From: Paramarasmius palmivorus
Lineage: Eukaryota > Basidiomycota > Agaricomycetes > Agaricales > Marasmiaceae
DNA: 64,000 nt
Assembly (NCBI GenBank): GCA_037176845.1
Contig: JAYKXP010000042.1
Span: 62,001 to 126,000, forward strand
Reading direction: 5' to 3'
Within the stretch, counting starts at the first letter, position 1; the number at the start of each line of letters is the position of its first letter. The notes below the pieces were generated by a model. It had not been told where the DNA came from. It was given only the letters and a program-made list of their open reading frames with translations, and searched no databases. The position numbers and the translations under genes are program-made. Positions 12,301-21,239 of this stretch are shown here, piece after piece.

Positions 12301-14144
12301 ATGAGTCTCCTGCAACATGGTCTTCGAACTGTGATTGAACCACTGAACGTGTACTCTCTGTGTATCCCAATCAATGTATATTATCCTGGCAAACCTACGA
12401 CCCGTTTAAAATACATCATTGTCAAGTAATAGACGGGTACTTACCAGAAAAAATCAGAAATATGCTTTCCGACAATTTCACTGGTGTCAGGAGGCGGTAA
12501 TATCGGAGGGGAGACTGCCTTCCTGGATTTCGGAGCATCCTCGTCCACACCAATGGGAACAATAACCGTATCCCCGGCCTACCAATGTTTAGTCACATAC
12601 AATCTATGTCCGCGATATACTTACTCTGTAATCCGTCCCGTTAATTTGAACAGCACGTAAGAATTTTTTGCCTTTCGTTGCGTCCTCTCTGCGATAATCA
12701 AGGGTACAGCTACCACTTTGGTGAGCTCTCCGTATCAAACTCCTGAGTTTCTCAGTAGCGGCTCGTTCTTGTCGACGTTTGAGGTCCTCCTCTCCCGCGG
12801 GTTTGCGAATGACAGGTCCTATGCAACGAATCTTTGCGGTGAAGAACTCTTTGGCGAGATTGAATATGCGAGGTGTGGCATGAGGTAATGTTTGTTTGTC
12901 CGCCAGATGGACAGCCATGTCAGGACCCCTCAAGAGCTGTGGTGGCTTTCCAGTGTTCCGTTTCCTACATCGCGTGAAAACCTCGGAAACAGGGATCCAG
13001 TGACGAATTAGAGTTGTAGCTCGTATCTCGTCGGCTTTGTCTTTGTCGTCACCATATAGATCCAGGATAGCGTTGCGCAAAACTTGGTTCTAAGGGAAGG
13101 AATGCATGTTAAACGACGATAATTGTGCGCAGTAATCAGGCTCACCATGGTTCCAGATATCTCGGACATATCTTCCTCTTCAAAGGGTGAGCCAAATGGA
13201 TCGGTCTTGGTGTTTAGATGGGTCATGAAATCGTCGTATGTGGAAACTCGATTTTTGAGAGCCCAAGATATAGAAATCTGGACTAGACAGTGTGGAACAA
13301 GGAAATGTCTGAACAGTGGCCAGTATTGTTCTGACGGAGCTAACAGAATATACCACGCGGCCTTCGTTTCTAGGTATGGCAGACTGGAGAATAGGAAGGT
13401 TTTCTAACGGTATTTCTGGAGAAAAATTCGGAAAAACGAACCCGTTTGGCGTTGTATAGTCCATGTAAAATCCGATAACATTCCTCAACCTCAGGTACAA
13501 CCCAGGATTTGTCTCTGAGTCATAGCCTCCATGCCCTTCATCTTCATCTACCTCATTTTTGAATCTTGCCTTCGCGTATCCAGCTGCCTCAATTTTGCGG
13601 TCGGTATCATCAGCTTCTCCAAGGATCGACAGTGGCACAAGTTCATCGCGATTTTTGGTGTCGAAAATAGTAAAGTTGTTAAGATGACGAACAGGCTTCC
13701 CTGAGTCGCACCCTTCTCGCTCGTCGTCTTCGCTCTTTGAATCTTCTCCCTCTAGTACGAGATTAGAAGACTCTTCTGCGACTAAGAAGTATGGTGGTGA
13801 ACAGTAGAAGCCGGCTGAAGGAGATTTGTCAGGATTAAAATCGTCAAAAAAAATCGTATAGCCTAAAATTGTCATACTGTCTGACACAGTGTCTGATAGT
13901 TTTGTTTTCTTCGTCGCCGACTGAGTTTCGCTGAGTGACTTTGGAAACTAATCTTGAACGAGAAACGCACCTGCCGATGATCGGTGGCCTTCCTCTTTGA
14001 GGCCTTGCGATCATTGACTGAATTCGATTGTGTTGAACGAATGTTCGTGTCAAAACCGGAAGCTGATGCTGATGGTGACTGAGAGGAGCTTATGCCAAAG
14101 GATAAATCTAGCGCAGATGGCTTGTTAACACGCGAGGGAGGCAT
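9388..14144 (-). CDS. DNMT1-like cytosine methyltransferase homologue, probably catalytically inactive
   Basis: The start is ATG at 14144 (MPPSRVNKPSALDLSF); the protein is intron-rich. Order: a basic N-terminus; a replication-foci-type region at about 13.9-13.2 kb (VRHLNNFTIFD, then LYLRLRNVIGFYMDYT); BAH-like segments at 13.0-11.75 kb (ARIIYIDWD; GIILHPYDFVLYRN); then a C5-methyltransferase fold from about 11.6 kb. Motif I is LDIFGGVAAMGTGMEIGS (second Gly of G-x-G is Ala). The motif IV region, spliced across a 62-nt intron at about 10949-11010, reads DVITASLSGHTNFDSNMY. The expected Pro-Cys-Gln is absent; aligned without gaps, Gly replaces the catalytic Cys. Motif VI reads EGS where ENV is expected. 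Motif VIII is QHRIL instead of QxRxR. The late motifs are preserved (SQGFPDYFVFEAL; RMIGNAVPFP). The frame stays open throughout, so this looks like a maintained pseudoenzyme, not a shredded gene. Stop TGA at 9388. Confidence 0.85.
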
Positions 14145-14585
14145 AGAGGTAGATGGAATAAGATCGTTTGAACATGGGAAAGGTAAGTGTCTAGTGCGGA
14201 AGGCTCCCGACTTGTTTACTAGTGCCAAATACGGCAAGTTGGGTTAGGGTTAACATGAGCATTTGTCAATTGACGCTCACCACCAGCTCACCTCTTTTCT
14301 TGGACCATCACAGCTTCGCCCCCTCGCGAATCTCCACCTAGCGAGCAACTCTCAGGTGAAAAATCACCTTATTAAATCTCCTATTAACAAACTGCCTTAG
14401 CCCTCTCCTCCCAAACCCGGTCCTTGGTGTGTAAGCACCTCTCTTCCACCATGTTATCACACTTCCTCCAGGCAGTCCCCATACGGATGGAATCGTCCAT
14501 CATTCTCTCGACCCTCAATTCACAAACAATCTTCCTTATTCATCCACTGTTCCCTCTTCCTACATATCCCCGACAACGAGTCGAG

Positions 14586-15741
14586 ATGATGCCCAACCCA
14601 AACTCCATAGCCGAAGTAAGGGTCAGAGCAAAAAAAGCCCGTGCTTTGAAACGAAAACTCGCAAAACTAGTCACGCCCGCTGAGGAGTATCAGGCGCTGC
14701 CAGCACCGGAGCGGTATCACCTTCAGGCTTGCGAACATATCAACATCGACATAGACTTCCGTACAGTCCAGGTCTCTTCAAACGGTTTACTGGGAACCAT
14801 AGCTATTGAGGCTACAAGCGCGAGTACTCGCTCGATGAGGCCGTTGGCGAGACTAATCAATCAAACGGGATGGAAGGTGCGTTCATGCGACGGTCCCTAA
14901 GAGCAATGCTGAGCACTTCTCTAGCAAAACCCTTCTTTTGGTAACGCCTCACTGAGAATTGGCGGAGGTTTGCGCCCAAAGCCCACAGGACAACAGCTGC
15001 AAAGCTGCAAGCAGTTTGGAAGAGAGCGGTATTGAAGCAGGAAGGAGCTCGGAAGCGGTTGAAGTTGAGTAAGAGGCAGAAGAACAATAGGCGGGTGCAT
15101 TTTGGAGCACTGCAGGGCGGCGTTGGCTGCGGCAACGGTATGGAGATCAGTTCGTTCGACTTTGTTTGGCTCTATGGCTAACGTCTATGGTAGAAACCAG
15201 CGGTATTGGGCTCCAGTAACGCCGCCAATGCACAAGTCATGCAGGAGCTCTTCGCCGATGCAGAACTCCAGCGCATTGACGATCTATGCTCGAAACAAGA
15301 AGCACCCTCAATCTCATGATCCAACTCTGCAATGGCCTTGGGCGAACAGCATCTTTGCCGCCTCTACGATCAACTTTGGTCTGCGAACCGTTTCATTTCC
15401 CCATCTTGACTTCAATAACAAACCTGGCGGCTTCTGCGCAATAACTGCCATGAACACTGATGACAAGCCTTTCGACTACACCCGTGGAAGTCATTTGATT
15501 ATATGGGACCCTGGAGTAGTCATCGAGTTTCCCTCGCTTACCACAGTGTTGATTCCTTCAGCCATCTTCCGACATTCAAAATATTCAAACGTCACGCGTC
15601 ACGATTGGGAAGCACGAGCGTCGCTACTCCTTCACATAATACACCGCAGGTAGTCCCTTTCGCTTTGTAGAACGTGGATTCCAAACGGAAGAGTCTTTTG
15701 GGCCTCGCTTGATGACGATGAGCGGATCGCCGAGATGGTAA
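14586..15741 (+). pseudogene. broken TET/JBP-like 2-oxoglutarate/iron dioxygenase gene
   Basis: The pieces match an expanded Agaricomycete family that I take to be the fungal TET/JBP-type oxygenases. An N-terminal basic region (RVRAKKARALKRKLAKL, 14.6 kb) is followed by disrupted linker frames. At 15.33-15.6 kb comes the double-stranded beta-helix: WANSIFAASTINFG, then PHLDFNN (H-x-D iron ligands), GGFCAITA, GSHLIIWD, IEFP, LIPSAIFRHSKY (distal His). The expected end RYSFTQYTAG...FRFVERGFQTEE is in another frame at 15.63-15.71 kb, and a TAA stands where Gln is expected. With at least two frame changes and a stop, the gene is dead. The family assignment is from memory of its motifs; the disruption is seen directly. 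Confidence 0.65.
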
Positions 15742-15890
15742 ATGATACGAATCGGTGGAGCCAAGCTGCTTGTAATTTTGAAAAAGCACAGTAGATAATT
15801 GGTGATTGAGTGTTCTGTGTATCTTGTAATTGTAAACCAATGATAATAGCTGCATTTTATCTAATGCCCTCGCAACAGTGCGTGTAGGAT

Positions 15891-16067
15891 CATTCCAATG
15901 AACTACGTGTAGTCCATAAACATCCATTCTAATGTCCCATATCCACCATCCATTGCATCCACATTCCAATGTATCTGTCCCGTGAACGATTCGCTCAGCC
16001 TTGGAAAAACTCATTCCAATGGACCAAGAGCTATCATTCCATTAGACCGTGAGTTGCCATTCCAATG
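15891..16067 (+). repeat. array of CATTCCAATG motifs, forward orientation
   Basis: CATTCCAATG or near copies start at 15891, 15925, 15962, 16012, 16035 (partial) and 16058. Spacings are 34, 37, 50, 23 and 23 bp. Each motif contains a CCAAT box overlapping CATTCC, a TEA/AbaA-type core. The flanks are not repeated, so this is not a simple tandem repeat. Confidence 0.75.
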
Positions 16068-16290
16068 CCGTCTACCGTCGTTCCGAGCGGTCACAAGAAC
16101 GGGGGAGTGAAAGGTTCTGGTTGATACCGGCGGCGACACTAGCCTAGTCTCTGGGCTTCATTCATAAATAGACGCCGAGCTAAAGACAAATGCTGAATGC
16201 TCACATAACGGCTTGATAGGGAAAAGAGACATGTAATGGCCATGATGTGTGTTCCAGCGACACCGGGCATCCCTAGAGAAGTAATCATAA

Positions 16291-16752
16291 CGTTGGAGTG
16301 TACCCTAGCGACATGATCATTGGAATGCGTAATAATTACTGACCTGGTAGGAGAGCCGCGTCCATTGGAATGACCATCCAATGAAGCAGGAATTGGAATG
16401 TGACCTATGATGAAATCAACGCGATATCGCCGTCAAAGCTGATTGGAATGACCACCTACCTCAGCATGCATTGGAATGGCAAGCGGCCATTCATTTGAAT
16501 TGTGACCTAGGACATTGGAATGAGGTAAAGCAGCGTGTGGAAAGGATATACTGCGGTCGGATCATTTGAATGTCGGATTTGAAGCTGTGTTACGCATTGG
16601 AGTGAGGATTTATGCCCAACAGTACTTTTGACTGGCAACGCACCAGATTCATTCGAATATCTCGCATCAGGATGCCATTGGAATGTAAGAATATCCGGAG
16701 GGCAAAGATGCATTCATTGGAATGCGAGTCGATCATCGGCAGCCATTGGAAT
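16291..16752 (-). repeat. array of CATTGGAATG motifs (same 10-mer, opposite orientation)
   Basis: CATTGGAATG or one-to-three-mismatch copies start at 16291 (weak), 16318, 16363, 16391, 16441, 16469, 16492, 16513, 16563, 16595, 16650, 16676, 16715 and 16743. Spacings after the first range from 21 to 55 bp, with 28 and 50 recurring. All face away from the first array, leaving a spacer of about 220 bp (16068-16290) without the motif. Apparent ORFs here (repeated His-Ser-Asn) only translate the repeats. Confidence 0.8.
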
Positions 16753-17245
16753 GACAGACAACCCAAAAAGGCCAGAAATAGAGAGTCCGAGCAAATGCGT
16801 TGTGCGATGAAGTCCTTTAAGGAACGCAGGCCCAGACCCAGAGGCTCATGGCAAGCAAGAGCATACACCAACATTTGTTTACTCAGTACCAGCCCTCCAA
16901 AAGCCAACGACATGGGAAAAAACAAGAAAAACAAATATGCCAGCCGGTCAACATCTGCCTCCATCACATCATCAGATACTAAAAATGATATTTGAGTGCT
17001 CATAGACGTACCTGAGAGGTATATGTATATTTTTTATGGCTTCTCTTCTGGCTAGACTCTCCCCTATCCTCATTTGACGGCCGTACGTGACCCTTGGAGA
17101 AGTCCTGTACCTCGACATATGTTTTAACGGTCCCAGTGCTCGCACCACCCACAGAATAGGTTGTTGTTGATCGTGTTTCGCGAGGCTGGATTGACGCTGG
17201 TTGTTCCACTATTTTTCGTTGGATGACAACCCTCTTGGGAGGCAT
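16753..17245 (-). CDS. hypothetical small basic protein, first exon
   Basis: ATG at 17245 begins MPPKRVVIQRKIVEQP, followed by a Ser/Thr-rich stretch (TRSTTTYSVGG) and a Lys/Ser-rich tail (SSQKRSHKKYTYTSQ) ending at a GTACGT donor near 17010. Downstream exons are uncertain. A hydrophobic frame (LAYLFFLFFPMSLAFGGLVL, about 16950-16880) could follow after a short intron and would make this a small membrane protein. No family recognised. Confidence 0.35.
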
Positions 17246-18610
17246 ATCCACAACCTCGTATGCATGTCAATATACTTTAAGGTTTGGGGTGATGTGGGAC
17301 CCACCTTGATACGCGCTAAAATGCGCAAATAGGAAGACCGGCGTCTCTAGAACTTGCGTCTAGGACAAGCATACAGTCATCACTGTAGCTGAAAGGGTGG
17401 GTTGAAATGGACGGCAGATAAACGCTTTGGGCGTTAGGGTTCAACGTTCAAGAAATTGAACCAACAAAGTATGTGACACGTGTTGGATGTTTGAGCATGT
17501 TTGATTCTGGCGGTTATCATAATGGGCGCCAAAAACCATCGATTTACATATACCTATCACTTTTCTTCTACCTCTATCATCTCAGTTCACAGAACTTCGC
17601 TTTGGGAAGCCGCAGCGTACCGCTTTGTGCATAGACTTGACGTTAGTCAAGCTGATAACTCTTTACGACGTTTAGCGGGACATTCAAGCGACTTTACTTC
17701 ACAGAAGTTGGATTATGGCAGGAAGGCACTTGACGGATGAGCAACTACTGAAGAATCGCTCAGCAACACGTACGTACCCATTCTATTGACCGAATTCCTC
17801 AAAACTCATTTATGCTCATGTAGGCCAAATCACTTTCGGGGATGGTATTGTAGCAGCTCCTTCGACCCTCACTCGGCACTTTATCACATCTCCCAATACC
17901 GTGACAACCTCCATTCCACGACCTCCCTTGGCTCTAACAAAGATCTGTATCGCCGTGTAGATGGACGGTATGGCGACGACGATCCAATTCAATGGCCGCA
18001 GCCTGATAACCCTAGGTATCTCTACTTGGCATGCATTCGCCGCAGGCCGATTGATTCAGCGATGTCGACAGTTGTATGTGGTACACGCCTGATCTGCATG
18101 TTGTCCACAATCATTCCGGTTCCACCTATACGCTCCAACCTGAGCTCGTCGCCTCTCTTCAATCGTCTGTTGATCATCTAATGCTCAGGATCTCCTTTCT
18201 CAAGGACATGATCAGTCGTAACCAGACTGTTTCAAGATGCCATTTCCATCTGCTTAGCACGCCTTTCTACATATCCTATGCCACTCCGAGACATACAACG
18301 AGGCATTTGAGAGCTTCAAAGATTCTGGCTCTATGCAAACGCTTTGCCAGTGGATTACGGAGACATGTACTATTCAGCCTCGCTCCAATTAGCCGAGTTT
18401 CTATGCTGAGTATATAAATGAACAGGACACTTCAAAGGAACTGAAGAACCTAGGTCAACGGTGCTACGAGTGTTCATGGTGGTTTCAGCCTGAGATCAAC
18501 AAACGTTGATCGTGATCACGCTGAATATGCGGATAAGATAATGGACTATTAGCTGATAAGAATTTTTTGCCGACGCTTATAAGCGAACCGTTTCTTTGTT
18601 CTTCTCCACC
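17246..18610. other. no resolved gene; fragments on the plus strand
   Basis: From ATG at about 17716 a short exon (MAGRHLTDEQLLKNRSAT) ends at GTACGT and resumes as ITFGDGIVAAPSTLTRHF after an acceptor at about 17823. It then breaks. Between 18076 and 18420 another frame reads LHVVHNHSGSTYTLQPELV. These could be one decayed gene or one with short exons. I cannot connect them. Confidence 0.25.
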
Positions 18611-19852
18611 ATGTCGTTACTGGGAAGGACAAATGACCTGCAAGCAACCGTCTCAGACCTGTGCGAATTGTCATTCCTGATCTTCAAAAACATACTAATA
18701 GCGACATTCGCGGCCTGTAGACCCCCGACGACTTGCGACTTTCTCTTTCGCGACCTCTCAGCCATCGACCTGTTCCGTTTTTCCAAAGTCAACCAACGCT
18801 CTAATCTCGCCGTGAAAGAGTTCTTTAGACGCGCATACCGCGTGGAAAACATTCTACTGCCCTTTTTTACCCTTCAAGAAATCCGAGCATCCCGAATTCT
18901 TCAATACACGTATGGAGTCCTCATTTCTGGCTCAACAGCACTCTCGTTTTTCGAGAGAGAAGTCCACCCCGATACGGATCTCGATATATACGTGGATGTC
19001 AGGTTTTGCGCCATTGTAGCCCACTTTCTCATCGGATCTGGCTATAGATATGCTCCTGGAGAGTCCCGTGAAAAGAAACAGCCCGGCAATTTGGAGGATG
19101 CTATAGAGAAAGCCGTTCGGCCCGAACTGCGGCGGTTAGACATGTCCATGAAATACAGTTCAGATGGAATGGCGGACGTGTTCGCATTTGTTCAGGAGGA
19201 TGGGTCCTGGCTCAGACAAGTTGGGTTGGTTGCTTCACAGGGTAACCATTCCAGGTTATATTGGGGTTCCATTCCAGTGCGTCTACTATATCCTCGCTCA
19301 TTTACTTGTACACACTTGAACTATCTAGCGGTCATCATGAACATCATCGGCTATGCGCACGCCATCTCCCTATACCCTCGCTCTACATTCAAGAATCACA
19401 TTTCGTTGAAGCTCTATACCAATAACAAATGTGCCGAACAGGCTCGCAGAAAATACCAAAAGCGTGGATGGACCCTCATTTCAGTGCCAGATGCAGCTAG
19501 TGCAGTCAGTCGTAGAGCCGACGTCAACATATTCTTCCGCCGTCTCTTGGACGAGTTTTGTTGGCGAATCCCTTTGGAGCCAGTGGAAGACTTTGTTCCC
19601 GCTCCCGCACTGAATGTTGGGATGTATATGATTCTACATTCGTTGAAACTAGATTGCATCGACTGGTCTAACGTATGCGTTGCGTACGAGACAATTTCAG
19701 GCACCAAGATGGTACAGTCATATTGTTTATGCGCAGAAGCGATATCGACTCTCCGCTCCTTGAGAGTAGACCTCGAGCGCTGGTATGCTTATACTCCTCT
19801 TTGTCGTACATTTCGTTCATATCATACCCTAGCTCCGATGACAGGCTCATGA
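18611..19852 (+). CDS. nucleotidyltransferase-fold protein with F-box-like N-terminal region
   Basis: A single uninterrupted 413-codon frame from ATG at 18611; an upstream in-frame extension has no ATG. Residues about 50-65 (SAIDLFRFSKVNQRSN) resemble the helix of a fungal F-box (a weak resemblance). Residues 105-129 (ISGSTALSFF and then DTDLDIYVD) give the Gly-Ser, x10-15, Asp-x-Asp arrangement of the Pol-beta nucleotidyltransferase fold: Gly107-Ser108, Asp123, Asp125. A long C-terminal helical part follows. Agaricomycetes carry many such intron-poor proteins of unknown role. Activity cannot be judged because the third carboxylate is not evident. It is the longest single-exon gene in the window. 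Confidence 0.7.
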   Translation: MSLLGRTNDLQATVSDLCELSFLIFKNILIATFAACRPPTTCDFLFRDLSAIDLFRFSKVNQRSNLAVKEFFRRAYRVENILLPFFTLQEIRASRILQYTYGVLISGSTALSFFEREVHPDTDLDIYVDVRFCAIVAHFLIGSGYRYAPGESREKKQPGNLEDAIEKAVRPELRRLDMSMKYSSDGMADVFAFVQEDGSWLRQVGLVASQGNHSRLYWGSIPVRLLYPRSFTCTHLNYLAVIMNIIGYAHAISLYPRSTFKNHISLKLYTNNKCAEQARRKYQKRGWTLISVPDAASAVSRRADVNIFFRRLLDEFCWRIPLEPVEDFVPAPALNVGMYMILHSLKLDCIDWSNVCVAYETISGTKMVQSYCLCAEAISTLRSLRVDLERWYAYTPLCRTFRSYHTLAPMTGS

Positions 19853-20021
19853 AAACAATTATTCCATGGTATCAAGCCATCCCTCTTGAAGATCTTTCGG
19901 AAAAAGTGCGCAACGAGCTGATTCATGCGTATTCTGGTTTGAGGTTCCTGCATGCCTCGACAGACCAAACGCTCGTTCGGCACAAGTCCTTTACCAGTTC
20001 CTGGAAAGGGTCCACGACACC

Positions 20022-20316
20022 ATGTCTCGACAACAGAAAATCCCGATGGTGAGTGGCCCGGGTCATCCTGATAATCATCGTCGTATTTGTAACTCGTTCA
20101 ATTTAGGTTCGCATCTCTATAGGAAGCTTCAGCACTGAAGTAACGATTGGATACCTGTTAAAGAAAGGGCCCGTTCGACCATCACACCTTCACTTGAACC
20201 AGGAGAAGCTGTACGATATGATGTCGGATAGGATAGCTGTGAAGCTAGAGGCAATTCGAGGCCCGAATTCAAAGAAGCGAAAGAGACAAGAGGATGAAAC
20301 TCGACGCTACGATTAG
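20022..20316 (+). CDS. small basic protein, two exons, unknown function
   Basis: ATG at 20022 starts MSRQQKIPM. A 58-nt intron (20049-20106, GTGAGT...TTTAG) is removed, and the frame continues VRISIGSFSTEV and YLLKKGPVRPSHLHLN to a lysine/arginine-rich end (NSKKRKRQEDETRR), a likely nuclear localisation signal. The total is 78 codons, in frame across the intron. An open frame runs upstream (AQVLYQFLERVHDT), so this may be the 3' end of a longer gene starting in the 19.85-20.0 kb interval. Family unknown. Confidence 0.45.
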
Positions 20317-20786
20317 ACTATAATTTCATGGTGATCACGATGTTGCTATAGCTTCCATGATTGTAAGTAGACAAGTTGCTGGTTTTACAATCGCCGCAAA
20401 CTGCGCCAACCCCTGTCGAAAAGCACCAAAGCATCAGAACTTCCCGATTGAACTTCATCCACGGCATACTAAGCACGCTATCACAACCCTTGCTGGGCCA
20501 AATATATGCCGGAAGAAGAGCGTTTCAAGTGTCCACAACAGCAATTTTCCTGCTATTTAAGTGCAGTGTCAGATGCGAGTTGGACTTGGATTGACCTGTC
20601 ATACACCACGTCGAAGCGTGGACCTCCTTAACAAGAATCATGCTGGGATTCGGTCTCACTTTGACGGGAGGATCAATGACCGCGACGCCTTTGATGTAGT
20701 TCTCTGCGAATGAATAATGCTGGTTCAAAATCATTGTACTCAACCTAGTGAACTTTAGGCATACAAATGAGACTATAGGATCCCAA

Positions 20787-21239
20787 TTACTTGTTGTAGT
20801 AGCAGATGTAGTGGTTGCCGCATGGGTTGTTATTGGCGGTACCGTAGTTGAATCGCCAGCGGTCCCTGGAATGTGAGGTCAGCGAAATACCAGACATTCG
20901 GAATCAAGAGACAGACCCTTCATCGACCATGTCATCTGGGTTTCCCCAGCTCTCGTCTCCGTGACGTTCGCCGTCCTTTGGAATGTAACAGATGTCTATA
21001 AGACGAGAATGATTAATATACGGCACTGTAGTCGAGTTGTATGAGAGACAATGTCCCGGACAAGCATTAGGATGACCACCGGTGGAGCCAAAGTTTAGCT
21101 TCCGACGGTCGCCTTGGTCAACGACGAGATCAGGGTTCCCGTATGAGGTTTCGCGTTTAGTGATGTCCTCTGCAGTAGGGATGCCAATAACGCCAATGGC
21201 AGCGGTGGTCAAAGTAAGGAAGAGAGTTGCAAATTGCAT
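20787..21239 (-). CDS. secreted peptide precursor with two internal repeats and a Kex2-type site
   Basis: ATG at 21239. A 51-nt intron (20866-20916) joins exon 1 to a 26-residue exon, giving 133 residues. Residues 1-19 are a signal peptide (MQFATLFLTLTTAAIGVIG). Lys28-Arg29 is a Kex2-type cleavage site. Two units follow: SYGNPDLVVDQGDRRKLNFG (from residue 32) and SWGNPDDMVDEGDRWRFNYG (from residue 97). Each is followed by a cysteine-containing tail; cysteines lie at 60, 64, 84, 123 and 129. The intron falls inside the second unit only, after Asp-Glu-Gly. The family is not recognised. The features fit a small secreted or processed peptide, but function is unknown. Confidence 0.7.

Noticed and set aside
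16507..17003. Minus-strand ORFs rich in His-Ser-Asn
   Set aside because: The repeated residues come from the CATTGGAATG array; codon content is dictated by the repeat.
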